Assembly: GCA_902778165.1 (NCBI GenBank)
Contig: CACYWQ010000012.1
Span: 1 to 64,000, forward strand
Source: an uncultured Lachnospiraceae bacterium
GTDB taxonomy: Bacteria > Bacillota > Clostridia > Lachnospirales > Lachnospiraceae
Direction of reading: 5' to 3'
Length of the DNA stretch: 64,000 bases
This document shows, one piece after another, positions 32,722 through 40,276 of this stretch. How positions within the stretch are numbered: the stretch's first letter is position 1; the number at the start of each line of letters is the position of its first letter. Under the pieces are notes generated by a model. That model worked only from the letters and a program-made list of their open reading frames with translations, did not search any database and was not told the origin of the DNA. Position numbers and translations under genes: made by a program.

Positions 32722-33459
32722 ATGCGTAAACGTATTTATGAAATAATTGAGGTATCTGAAGAGGGCGATAAAATAAGTTTATTGTACGATTTGATAATGC
32801 TGTGTGCAATCATTATCAGCATTGTTCCATTGGCGTTTAAACAGTCAATATCATTCTTTTACATTACTGATATTATAACAACAGTTCTATTCATAATTGA
32901 TTATTTTCTTAGATTAATAACGGCTGATTATAAACTTAAACAACATAGAGCAACAGCGTTTATTAAATATCCGTTCACTCCATGGGCAATAATTGATCTA
33001 GTTTCAATACTGCCAACGCTTACGGTTCTTAATAGCGGATTCAAACTCTTGCGTTTGTTCCGTATATTTAGAACTTTCAGAGTATTTAGAGTGTTTAAAG
33101 CGTTTAGGTATAGTAAGAGTTTTGCGATAATAGTAAATGTAATAAAGAATTCCAAAAACGCTCTGCTGGCGGTATGTACACTTGCAGTGGGTTATATTCT
33201 TGTTTCTGCACTTGTTATATTTAATGTAGAGGGCGATTCATTTACTACATTCTTTGATGCCATATACTGGGCAACGGTATCGCTTACAACTGTCGGATAC
33301 GGAGATATATATCCTATAACAACAGCCGGTCGAATAATAACAATGATTTCATCTATATTTGGAATTGCAATTGTGGCACTTCCGGCCGGAATAATTACTG
33401 CCGGATATATGGATGAACTTAAAGAAGGCAAGGATAAAGATGGAAGTTCTTTAGAGTAA
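32722..33459 (+). CDS. Voltage-gated potassium channel
   Basis: 245 residues, six membrane helices (S1-S6). S4 carries regularly spaced arginines and lysines (about 108-131, Leu-Leu-Arg-Leu-Phe-Arg-Ile-Phe-Arg-Thr-Phe-Arg-Val-Phe-Arg), the voltage sensor. The pore loop has the K+ filter Thr-Val-Gly-Tyr-Gly-Asp (about 193-198), followed by S6 with Leu-Pro-Ala-Gly-Ile. No cytoplasmic RCK domain. The gene is more A/T-rich than its neighbours, which hints at separate acquisition. It follows the GH2 gene by 30 bp with a GGAG ribosome binding site. Confidence 0.92.
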   Translation: MRKRIYEIIEVSEEGDKISLLYDLIMLCAIIISIVPLAFKQSISFFYITDIITTVLFIIDYFLRLITADYKLKQHRATAFIKYPFTPWAIIDLVSILPTLTVLNSGFKLLRLFRIFRTFRVFRVFKAFRYSKSFAIIVNVIKNSKNALLAVCTLAVGYILVSALVIFNVEGDSFTTFFDAIYWATVSLTTVGYGDIYPITTAGRIITMISSIFGIAIVALPAGIITAGYMDELKEGKDKDGSSLE

Positions 33460-33480
33460 TGGGTTGCTTTGCAACTCACT

Positions 33481-33610
33481 TATCCATTACTGCTTGTCTA
33501 TGATTTTATCTGCACTGAGATGGCGGTCAACCCTGCGAAGCACCGCTACGCGGCTATGGGGTTGACTGCCATCTCAGTGCAGATATACTGTAATCAAGCA
33601 GCAATGGATA
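33481..33610. repeat. 130-bp hairpin element (MITE-like)
   Basis: The outer arms (33481-33496 and 33595-33610) match with one mismatch, and the inner 26-bp arms (33508-33533 and 33559-33584, beginning ATCTGCACTGAGATGG) match with one mismatch. They are separated by an internal loop of 11 and 10 nt and close around a 25-nt centre that holds a CCGC/GCGG stem. The element begins and ends with TA, as expected for an insertion with TA target duplication. It encodes nothing and has no T tract, so it is not a terminator. 33611-33683 shows nothing recognised. Confidence 0.7.
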
Positions 33611-33683
33611 ATAGTGCGCACATGCGCGGTTATAGTTAGGTCACATATCTTACGAGGTGCACGACGTTGGACAATAGCGATGT

Positions 33684-33711
33684 TTGACATGTAATGTTGG
33701 TGTGGTATAAT
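33684..33711 (+). promoter_or_regulatory. Promoter of the antitoxin RNA
   Basis: Perfect TTGACA (33684-33689), 16-bp spacer, perfect TATAAT (33706-33711). It is the strongest promoter in this region, although no plus-strand protein gene follows. Confidence 0.85.
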
Positions 33712-33717
33712 TAAATC

Positions 33718-33804
33718 ACAAAGGCGCTACCGATGACGGTTAGCCCGAGAATAGTTTAGTCAAAAACGACCGCCATAGCCTCGAAACTAACGGCGGTCGT
33801 TTTT
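33718..33804 (+). ncRNA. Putative type I antitoxin antisense RNA
   Basis: From the expected start at about 33718 to the T run at 33804 the RNA would be about 87 nt with no coding frame. Its 3' part is the exact antisense of the toxin stop codon and terminator region (33762-33804), as in Fst/RatA/SprA-type systems. Its 5' part carries a GGTTAGCCC block (33738-33746) that recurs in the toxin mRNA leader. The end points are inferred from promoter and terminator positions. Confidence 0.7.
33762..33804. terminator. Bidirectional terminator shared by toxin and antitoxin RNAs
   Basis: AAAAACGACCGCC (33762-33774) and GGCGGTCGTTTTT (33792-33804) form a 13-bp perfect stem with T5 at the end on either strand. 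The toxin stop codon (33787-33789) lies in its loop. Confidence 0.9.
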
Positions 33805-33897
33805 ACTGTGTTCTATATATCTTCCTACCGCGATTCCGGCAGTGAAGATCGTAATAACGGATGCGATCGCACCCACGATTTCAGAAGCCAGTACCAT
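33787..33897 (-). CDS. Putative type I toxin, 36-residue membrane peptide
   Basis: A short gene with an AAAGGAGGG ribosome binding site (complement of 33905-33913) 7 nt before ATG. The peptide is one hydrophobic helix (about residues 7-25, Ile-Val-Gly-Ala-Ile-Ala-Ser-Val-Ile-Thr-Ile-Phe…) followed by a charged tail ending Ser-Lys-Asn-Asp-Arg-Arg. This is the layout of small holin-like toxins of type I systems (Fst, TxpA, BsrG). The ribosome binding site is folded into a hairpin with a GAAA loop (33905-33920), which would limit translation. It has its own strong promoter and a convergent antisense RNA. I do not recognise the exact family; the peptide's toxicity is inferred. Confidence 0.72.
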   Translation of the reverse strand: MVLASEIVGAIASVITIFTAGIAVGRYIEHSKNDRR

Positions 33898-34013
33898 AGT
33901 AGTGCCCTCCTTTCGGAAGATTCCCACAGGGGGTCTCTATCATAAACGGAGGTTCACAGTCCCTCCGGAGAGGGCTAACCGCCACGTCTTAAGCAGCACC
34001 TTTGCTTAGATTC

Positions 34014-34042
34014 ATTATATCATCTCGAACGTATGTTTGCAA
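34014..34042 (-). promoter_or_regulatory. Toxin mRNA promoter
   Basis: On the minus strand, TTGCAA (34037-34042), 17-bp spacer, TATAAT (complement of 34014-34019). It gives a leader of about 110 nt (33898-34007) rich in inverted repeats, including GGTTAGCCC and several CCTCC/GGAGG segments that can trap the ribosome binding site. Confidence 0.8.
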
Positions 34043-34089
34043 TCAAAAAATGAATTTTGTACCATTGAAGAGTACATTAAAATTGTATA

Positions 34090-34121
34090 TAAAAAGAGGT
34101 GGTGCCGAAGCACCACCTCTT
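34090..34121 (-). terminator. Terminator of the PH-domain gene
   Basis: AAGAGGTGGTGC (34094-34105) and GCACCACCTCTT (34110-34121) form a 12-bp stem around a 4-nt loop; A residues at 34090-34093 give the T tract on the minus strand. Confidence 0.92.
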
Positions 34122-34134
34122 ATAAAATCAGCAA

Positions 34135-34530
34135 TTATGCGTTGTCGATGATTGTGTCGAGATCGTCGATATCGGCGCCGATGTTCTGCATATTGACTGT
34201 ACGGCGACGAAGGCGAGCCTGCTCGGAAGCCTTGATAATATAGTCCTTGATCTCCATAGACTGTCTGATGTTCTTAAGTACAAGCTGTTTGTCAGTTGTA
34301 TCACCTGTAAAGCATGTAACAGTTCCGAGACCGAACATACGCTGGGTTAAACTTCTTGTAAGCTTGGCATCCTGAATCTTATACATATAACAATCATTCT
34401 CTTCGCGTCTGAAGAATCCCGCGTCTACTGTTAGAAGATCTTCGCCTACATTATATACCGTGAAGGTCCAGGGAAGTCCTAAGAATCCCCATCTTTTACG
34501 TGCTCTGTACTTAACTGATTCCTTATCCAT
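34135..34530 (-). CDS. Bacterial PH-domain (bPH2-like) protein
   Basis: 131 residues from the ATG 5 nt after AAAGGAG; a longer frame starting 63 bp upstream has no ribosome binding site. The sequence folds as a PH-like barrel: a Trp-Thr-Phe-Thr-Val-Tyr first strand, Leu-Thr-Val-Asp-Ala-Gly-Phe-Phe-Arg-Arg-Glu-Glu, then Tyr-Lys-Ile-Gln-Asp-Ala-Lys-Leu-Thr-Arg-Ser-Leu and the conserved Gln-Arg-Met-Phe-Gly-Leu-Gly-Thr-Val. No membrane helix is present, unlike YdbS/YdbT, so it is probably cytoplasmic. The function is unknown. It is a single-gene unit with its own terminator. Confidence 0.75.
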   Translation of the reverse strand: MDKESVKYRARKRWGFLGLPWTFTVYNVGEDLLTVDAGFFRREENDCYMYKIQDAKLTRSLTQRMFGLGTVTCFTGDTTDKQLVLKNIRQSMEIKDYIIKASEQARLRRRTVNMQNIGADIDDLDTIIDNA

Positions 34531-34699
34531 ACTCACTCCTTTGATAATACGCAACAGGGGCCGCAAAAATGCCCCGATTACGCAGATAATCATTGATATA
34601 ACTCTGTCTTTATGGTATCATACCACCGATAGGCCAAACACGCAACAATCCATGGGATAAGCGATGTTTGACTGAGAATATGGAATCGAGATTATAAAC

Positions 34700-35752
34700 A
34701 TGAATATATTGGTTTTGGCAGGTGGAATAAGTACAGAGAGAGATGTGTCATTTGTGACGGGAAGGTGTATATATGAAGCACTTAAGCGCAAGGGGCACAG
34801 AGCAATACTTATTGACGCATATCTTGGATTGCCCAAGGAATACCTCGGTAAGTCAAGTGCCGAACTGTATGAAGAAGATATAGACTGGGCTGCACATGTA
34901 AGCGGAATCAGCGAAGATGCACCGGATATTGAGAGTATCAAGGCATTAAGAGATCCCGAGTATAAGGGATTCATGGGCCCCGGAGTCATAGATTTGTGCA
35001 GAGATTCCGATGTGGTATTTAACGGTATGCACGGTGAGAATGGTGAGAACGGCAGACTTCAGGCATATCTTGATCTTGAAGGAATAAGATATACCGGAAC
35101 GGATTATGCAAGTTCAGCCATCTGCATGAATAAGCAGTTATCCAAGGAATTACTCGCATATAACGGAATACCGGTTCCCAAGGGAACGATAATTCATAAG
35201 GGTGAAGATACAACCAATACCGTCGGATATCCTTGTGTAGTCAAGGTATGTGCGGGCGGTTCGAGTGTGGGAGTATCCCTATGCCATAATAAAGAAGAGT
35301 ATGATAAGGGTATTGCGGATGCCCTTGCTCTTGATAATGATGTGATCGTTGAAGAGTATATCAAAGGCAGAGAATTCTCCGTGTGCGTGACAGATTGGAG
35401 CGGACAGCCCAAGGCACTACCCATTATAGAGATTGCACCGGGCGGTGAGTTCTATGATTATAAATGCAAGTATCAGGCCGGTGCTACCGTTGAGACCTGT
35501 CCTGCGGATCTTGCAGCGAATAAGACGGCTGAGATGAGTGCTCTTGCGGAGAGAGGATTCAAAGCCCTTAAGCTACATTCTTATGCAAGGCTTGATTTCC
35601 TTATGAAAGAGGAAGACGGAAGTCTGTATTGTTTGGAAGCTAATACCCTTCCCGGCATGACGCCCACTTCGCTTGTTCCCCAGGAAGCGAAGGCTGCAGG
35701 TATTGAATTCGATGATTTGTGTATAAAGATAGTGGAGAATGCCCTCAGATAG
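34700..35752 (+). CDS. ddl: D-alanine-D-alanine ligase (ATP-grasp)
   Basis: 350 residues. The N terminus Val-Leu-Ala-Gly-Gly-Ile-Ser-Thr-Glu-Arg-Asp-Val-Ser and Met-His-Gly-Glu-Asn-Gly-Glu-Asn-Gly (about 110-118) are the ligase signatures; the ATP-grasp domain has Lys-Val-Cys-Ala-Gly-Gly-Ser-Ser-Val-Gly-Val-Ser and the metal-binding Glu-Ala-Asn-Thr-Leu-Pro-Gly-Met-Thr near 312-320. It joins two D-alanines for peptidoglycan precursors. murF, which uses the product, follows directly. Which form (D-Ala-D-Ala or D-Ala-D-Ser/Lac) cannot be decided without alignment of the omega loop. Confidence 0.9.
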   Translation: MNILVLAGGISTERDVSFVTGRCIYEALKRKGHRAILIDAYLGLPKEYLGKSSAELYEEDIDWAAHVSGISEDAPDIESIKALRDPEYKGFMGPGVIDLCRDSDVVFNGMHGENGENGRLQAYLDLEGIRYTGTDYASSAICMNKQLSKELLAYNGIPVPKGTIIHKGEDTTNTVGYPCVVKVCAGGSSVGVSLCHNKEEYDKGIADALALDNDVIVEEYIKGREFSVCVTDWSGQPKALPIIEIAPGGEFYDYKCKYQAGATVETCPADLAANKTAEMSALAERGFKALKLHSYARLDFLMKEEDGSLYCLEANTLPGMTPTSLVPQEAKAAGIEFDDLCIKIVENALR

Positions 35753-35766
35753 TCTTGAGGGCTTTT
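35741..35766 (+). terminator. Hairpin with T tract between ddl and murF
   Basis: GCCCTCA (35741-35747) and TGAGGGC (35756-35762) with TTTT following. It contains the ddl stop codon and ends 8 bp before murF, so it may act as a partial terminator that lowers murF expression. Confidence 0.6.
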
Positions 35767-35773
35767 ATATAGT

Positions 35774-37213
35774 ATGAAAGACATGACACTTAAGGCCATC
35801 GCAGATGCATGCGACGGTACCGTGTATTATGATGACAAAAACATAGCGACTGAGACAGAGGCAACCGGAGTGTATCTGGACTCGCGTAAAATCACCGAAG
35901 GCAGTGTATTCATTGCAACGGTGGGTGAGCGTGTGGACGGCCACAGCTTCATTGAATCCGTATTTAAAGCAGGAGCGTTGGGTGTAATATGTGAGAAATT
36001 ACCGGACAAGCCCTATGGTCCCTGCATATTGGTTAAGGATTCCTTCAAGGCACTTAAAGATGTTGCGTCGTATTATCGAAGTAAGCTTACATGCAAAGTA
36101 ATCGGTATTACGGGAAGCGTGGGTAAGACCAGTACCAAGGAATTCATAGCGACGGTTCTGTCGGAGAAATACAAGGTATGTAAGACGATAGGCAACTTCA
36201 ATAACGAAGTCGGAATGCCGCTTACCATATTAAGCGCAAGAGAAGATGACGAAGTGCTGGTGCTTGAGATGGGCATCAATCATTTCGGTGAGATGGAGAG
36301 AATGTCTGCCATAGCAAGACCCGATATGGCAGTGATTACCAATATAGCCAACTGTCACATAGAATTCCTGGGCGACAGAGACGGCGTGCTTAAAGCTAAG
36401 ACAGCGATATTTACGGGAATGAAAGAGGGAAGTCACGTCTTCCTTAACTGTGATGATGATAAGTTATCGACTGTATCCGAAGCCCTCGGACTGCGTCCGG
36501 TGTTCTACGGAATTAAGAATAAGCAGTCGGATTACTATGTGAGAGAATATATGACCAGGGGATTACTCGGAACGGATGCGGTAATAGTAAGCCGTGTTAC
36601 AGGGGATACGATTCCCGTAAGTATTAAACTTCCGGGTGAGCATATGTTATACAATGCGCTTGCATCCGCTGCTGTTGCTGAGAGTCTTGATCTTGATCCC
36701 GATCAGATTCAGGCCGGAATATGCAAGGTTGCGGCTACTGCAGGACGCGGACACATAATTCAGGGAAATAACTATACGATAATAGATGACTGTTATAATG
36801 CCAATCCTTCGGCAATGAAGTCTGCACTTAAGCTTCTGTCACTTTCTGATACAAGGAAGGTTGCAATACTTGGAGATATGTATGAACTTGGTGATAATGC
36901 GAAGGCACTGCACCGTGAAGTCGGAGAGGCTGCAGGAAATACTGACATAGATGTCATAATATGCGTGGGTGAATTATCTGAAGCGATGTATGAGGGCGCA
37001 CATGAAGCGCTGCCTGCAGGCGATAAGGAGGCAGTCTCTGTAAATGAAGAGGACAGAACGGATTATACGGGTGTTCGTCTTATATACTTTGCTTCCAAGG
37101 ATATGCTTAAGAGTAAGTTGCCACATGTTTTGCATAAAGGGGATTCGGTGCTTATTAAGGCATCACACGGAATGGGATTTGATGAAATAGTTAATATACT
37201 TAAGGATGCTTAA
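35774..37213 (+). CDS. murF: UDP-MurNAc-tripeptide-D-Ala-D-Ala ligase
   Basis: 479 residues; ATG at 35774 or 35783, neither with a clear ribosome binding site. Mur-ligase domains: an N-terminal UDP-binding part with Thr-Gly-Val-Tyr-Leu-Asp-Ser-Arg, the P-loop Gly-Ile-Thr-Gly-Ser-Val-Gly-Lys-Thr-Ser-Thr-Lys (about 112-123), Glu-Met-Gly-Ile-Asn-His-Phe-Gly-Glu-Met, and the C-terminal Asp-Cys-Tyr-Asn-Ala-Asn-Pro-Ser-Ala-Met-Lys (about 338-348), typical of MurF. It adds D-Ala-D-Ala to the cytoplasmic precursor. It lies far from the division cluster, next to ddl. Confidence 0.93.
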   Translation: MKDMTLKAIADACDGTVYYDDKNIATETEATGVYLDSRKITEGSVFIATVGERVDGHSFIESVFKAGALGVICEKLPDKPYGPCILVKDSFKALKDVASYYRSKLTCKVIGITGSVGKTSTKEFIATVLSEKYKVCKTIGNFNNEVGMPLTILSAREDDEVLVLEMGINHFGEMERMSAIARPDMAVITNIANCHIEFLGDRDGVLKAKTAIFTGMKEGSHVFLNCDDDKLSTVSEALGLRPVFYGIKNKQSDYYVREYMTRGLLGTDAVIVSRVTGDTIPVSIKLPGEHMLYNALASAAVAESLDLDPDQIQAGICKVAATAGRGHIIQGNNYTIIDDCYNANPSAMKSALKLLSLSDTRKVAILGDMYELGDNAKALHREVGEAAGNTDIDVIICVGELSEAMYEGAHEALPAGDKEAVSVNEEDRTDYTGVRLIYFASKDMLKSKLPHVLHKGDSVLIKASHGMGFDEIVNILKDA

Positions 37214-37226
37214 ACGGAGGTAGAAA

Positions 37227-38156
37227 ATGAAGTCAGGAGATGTTAGACATCTGATGAATCCGCTTGATTTCACGGTGGATGAGCTTGACAGATTGTTCGA
37301 TCTGGCGGGGGACATTGAGAAGAATCCCGCTAAGTACAGCAAGGTATGCGAAGGTAAGAAATTAGCGACCTGCTTCTATGAGCCGAGTACTAGAACGAGG
37401 TTATCGTTTGAAGCGGCAATGCTTAACTTAGGAGGAGAGGTACTTGGTTTCTCGGAAGCCAGCAGTTCATCCGCATCAAAGGGTGAGAGCGTATCGGATA
37501 CGATAAGAGTGATATCGTGCTATGCCGATATATGTGCGATGAGACATCCCAAGGAAGGCGCCGCATATGTGGCTGCATCCAAGTCATTGATCCCCGTGAT
37601 TAATGCAGGTGACGGAGGCCATCAGCATCCGACTCAGACTCTTACGGATCTTCTGACAATAAGAAGCTTAAGAGGAAGCTTAAGCGGGTATACGATCGGT
37701 TTATGCGGAGACCTTAAATTCGGCAGAACCGTACATTCACTTATCAATGCCCTTACAAGGTATGATGATGTGAAGTTCATATTCATATCTCCGGAGGAAC
37801 TTCGAGTTCCCGATTATATCACTGAGATGCTGGCGGATAAGGGTATTGCATACGAAGAGGTGATAAGCCTTGAAGATGTAATAGACAGACTTGATATTCT
37901 CTACATGACAAGAGTTCAGAGGGAAAGATTCTTCAACGAAGAGGATTATGTAAGACTTAAAGATTTCTATATCTTAACCAAGAGTAAGATGGTTAAGGCT
38001 AAGCAGAATATGCTTATCTTACATCCGCTTCCGCGTGTCAATGAGATATCGGTTGAGATAGATGACGATCCGAGAGCAGCGTATTTTAAACAGGCACAGT
38101 ACGGCGTATATGTCAGAATGGCACTTATACTGACATTGCTTGGGATAGAGGTATAG
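37227..38156 (+). CDS. pyrB: Aspartate carbamoyltransferase catalytic chain
   Basis: 309 residues. Carbamoyl-phosphate motif [11 protein letters not shown] (about 52-62), then Lys-Gly-Glu-Ser-Val-Ser-Asp-Thr, His-Pro-Thr-Gln-Thr-Leu-Thr-Asp-Leu and Leu-His-Pro-Leu-Pro-Arg-Val (about 270-276). It makes carbamoyl-aspartate, the committed step of pyrimidine synthesis. Starts 6 nt after GGAGG. With pyrI 13 bp downstream it should form the allosteric c6r6 enzyme. Confidence 0.96.
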   Translation: MKSGDVRHLMNPLDFTVDELDRLFDLAGDIEKNPAKYSKVCEGKKLATCFYEPSTRTRLSFEAAMLNLGGEVLGFSEASSSSASKGESVSDTIRVISCYADICAMRHPKEGAAYVAASKSLIPVINAGDGGHQHPTQTLTDLLTIRSLRGSLSGYTIGLCGDLKFGRTVHSLINALTRYDDVKFIFISPEELRVPDYITEMLADKGIAYEEVISLEDVIDRLDILYMTRVQRERFFNEEDYVRLKDFYILTKSKMVKAKQNMLILHPLPRVNEISVEIDDDPRAAYFKQAQYGVYVRMALILTLLGIEV

Positions 38157-38169
38157 GAGGAGACAGACT

Positions 38170-38610
38170 ATGCTTAACGTAGGTAAGATAGAAGAAGGAT
38201 TTGTGCTTGACCATATCAAGGCCGGACAATCGTTGTCCATATATCATCATCTTCAGCTTGATAAGATGGATCACACTGTGGCTATAATTAAGAATGCCAA
38301 GTCTGATAAAATGGGCAAAAAGGACATACTTAAGGTGGAGTGTGATATAGATGAACTTAATCTTGATGTGCTTGCCGTAATTGACAGAGACATCACGGTT
38401 AATGTCATTAAGGCCGGTGAGATAGTTGAGAAGAGGGAACTTACATTGCCTAAGGAGATCAAGCATATATTTAAGTGTAAGAATCCCAGATGCATAACTT
38501 CCATAGAGCAGGAATTGCCTCACATATTCTTCCTTGCGGATGAGAAAGAGGGAGTCTACAGATGCAGATACTGTGAAGAGAAATTCGATAAGAGAAGATT
38601 GGTACAATAG
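38170..38610 (+). CDS. pyrI: Aspartate carbamoyltransferase regulatory chain
   Basis: 146 residues. The N-terminal nucleotide-binding domain binds CTP/ATP, and the C-terminal zinc domain has four cysteines (Cys-Lys-Asn-Pro-Arg-Cys and Cys-Arg-Tyr-Cys) that bind the catalytic chains. The presence of pyrI means feedback control by CTP, as in enterobacteria and many Clostridia. Starts after GGAGG (38157-38161), 13 bp after pyrB. Confidence 0.95.
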   Translation: MLNVGKIEEGFVLDHIKAGQSLSIYHHLQLDKMDHTVAIIKNAKSDKMGKKDILKVECDIDELNLDVLAVIDRDITVNVIKAGEIVEKRELTLPKEIKHIFKCKNPRCITSIEQELPHIFFLADEKEGVYRCRYCEEKFDKRRLVQ

Positions 38611-38644
38611 AGATATCTGATTGAAAGGAAACGGGAGAGTAATC

Positions 38645-40276
38645 ATGAAAAACAAGAAAAACACAGCAGTGATTGCAGGGCTGGTATTTATCGTAATGGT
38701 TGCGATCATACTGGCAGTCAATGCGGCAGGAGCCGGCAATTTCACCGGAACATTCTGGGCACTTGTTCCTCCGCTTGTAGCCATAGCGCTTGCGCTTATC
38801 ACCAAGGAAGCATATTCATCATTATTCATGGGTGTGATCTTAGGTGCGATTATGGCAGGTGGTTGTTCGTTCTACGGAACTATTGACATGGTGACGGTAG
38901 ACGGATTATCAACATCGGTTGCAGATAATGCGGGAATACTCATATTCCTTGTGATTTTGGGAACGATCGTTGCACTTGTTAATAAGTCTGGTGCATCAAG
39001 ATCATTCGGTAAGTGGGCAGAGACTCATATCAAGACCAAGACTGGTGCGGCCCTTGCTACATTCTTACTCGGTGTACTTATATTTATCGATGACTATTTC
39101 AACTGTCTGACGGTTGGTTCTGTTATGGCCCCCGTTACGGATTCCAAGAAGATAAGCAGAGTTAAGCTTGCATACTTAATAGATGCTACGGCAGCTCCGG
39201 TATGTATGATAGCTCCCATATCTTCATGGGCAGCTGCAGTATCGGGCTGTGTAGACAGTGAGAAGTACTCGGGAATAGAGTTATTCGTAAGAGCAATTCC
39301 TTATAATTTCTACTCAATACTTACACTTGTATTCATCATCACTTTATCTATTCTTAACTTTGATTACGGCAAGATGCGTAAGTTTGAAAGAAGAGCGGAA
39401 AACGGCGGCGATTTAGGAGCCCTTAAATTATCCGATGAAGAAGAGAGAACTCTTAGAGTAGACGGACCTGAAACTCCGAATAAGGGTAAGCTTATAGACC
39501 TTATACTTCCCATCATTACACTTATTGTTCTTTGCGTATGGGGACTTCTTCACAATGGATTCCAGTCTATAGGCGAAGGCACATTTATCGAAGCTTTCTC
39601 TGAGACCGATGCATATGTGGGACTTCCTTGGGGAAGTATTCTTGCGTTGGTTATCATAATCATATATATGGTCGTAAGAAAGGTGATGACATTCGAAGAA
39701 GCAATGGAATGTCTTCCTAAGGGATTCATTGCCATGGTTCCAGCCATCACGATCCTTACACTTGCAACATCCCTTAAGAGCATGACCAATGCACTTGATG
39801 CATCGGCTTTTGTTGATGCGGCTATGAGCGGTGCACAGGGACTTCAGTGGTTACTGCCTGCAATCGTGTTCGTGGTAGCCTGCCTTGTATCTTTCGCAAC
39901 AGGAACATCATGGGGTACATTCGGTATTCTTATCCCGATAGTATCTGCAATATTCCCGGAGTCAAGCCATCTGTTCTTTGTAGGAATTTCAGCTTGTCTT
40001 GCAGGTGCCGTATGCGGAGATCATTGCTCACCTATATCGGATACAACGATCATGTCTTCTGCAGGAGCACATTGTAACCACATTAATCACGTTGAGACAC
40101 AGCTTCCTTACGCACTTACGGTTGCTGCTGTATCATTTGTTTGTTACATACTTGCAGGTGTACTCAATAACGCAAATATGACATGGGTGTCAATTCCTGT
40201 TGGCGTGATACTTACTGTTGCGGTACTGTTCTTCATTAAGGCAAGAACGGTCAATCAGGCTGAAAATGACGTATAA
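38645..40276 (+). CDS. NhaC-family Na+/H+ antiporter
   Basis: 543 residues from the ATG 6 nt after GGGAGAG. About twelve membrane helices; typical stretches are Gly-Thr-Phe-Trp-Ala-Leu-Val-Pro-Pro-Leu-Val-Ala-Ile near the start, Phe-Ile-Asp-Asp-Tyr-Phe-Asn-Cys-Leu-Thr-Val-Gly (about 143-154), Ser-Trp-Ala-Ala-Ala-Val, Ala-Thr-Gly-Thr-Ser-Trp-Gly-Thr-Phe and Gly-Asp-His-Cys-Ser-Pro-Ile-Ser-Asp-Thr (about 458-467). The last is a hallmark of the NhaC/large organic-acid exchanger group, some of which swap malate or amino acids. The ion-exchange role is inferred from the family. It follows pyrI by 34 bp and overlaps folC by 11 bp. Confidence 0.87.
   Translation: MKNKKNTAVIAGLVFIVMVAIILAVNAAGAGNFTGTFWALVPPLVAIALALITKEAYSSLFMGVILGAIMAGGCSFYGTIDMVTVDGLSTSVADNAGILIFLVILGTIVALVNKSGASRSFGKWAETHIKTKTGAALATFLLGVLIFIDDYFNCLTVGSVMAPVTDSKKISRVKLAYLIDATAAPVCMIAPISSWAAAVSGCVDSEKYSGIELFVRAIPYNFYSILTLVFIITLSILNFDYGKMRKFERRAENGGDLGALKLSDEEERTLRVDGPETPNKGKLIDLILPIITLIVLCVWGLLHNGFQSIGEGTFIEAFSETDAYVGLPWGSILALVIIIIYMVVRKVMTFEEAMECLPKGFIAMVPAITILTLATSLKSMTNALDASAFVDAAMSGAQGLQWLLPAIVFVVACLVSFATGTSWGTFGILIPIVSAIFPESSHLFFVGISACLAGAVCGDHCSPISDTTIMSSAGAHCNHINHVETQLPYALTVAAVSFVCYILAGVLNNANMTWVSIPVGVILTVAVLFFIKARTVNQAENDV

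Noticed and set aside
33481-33610. Reading the large hairpin as a terminator of the channel gene
   Set aside because: Neither side is followed by a T tract, and the outer paired arms with TA ends fit an inserted element better.
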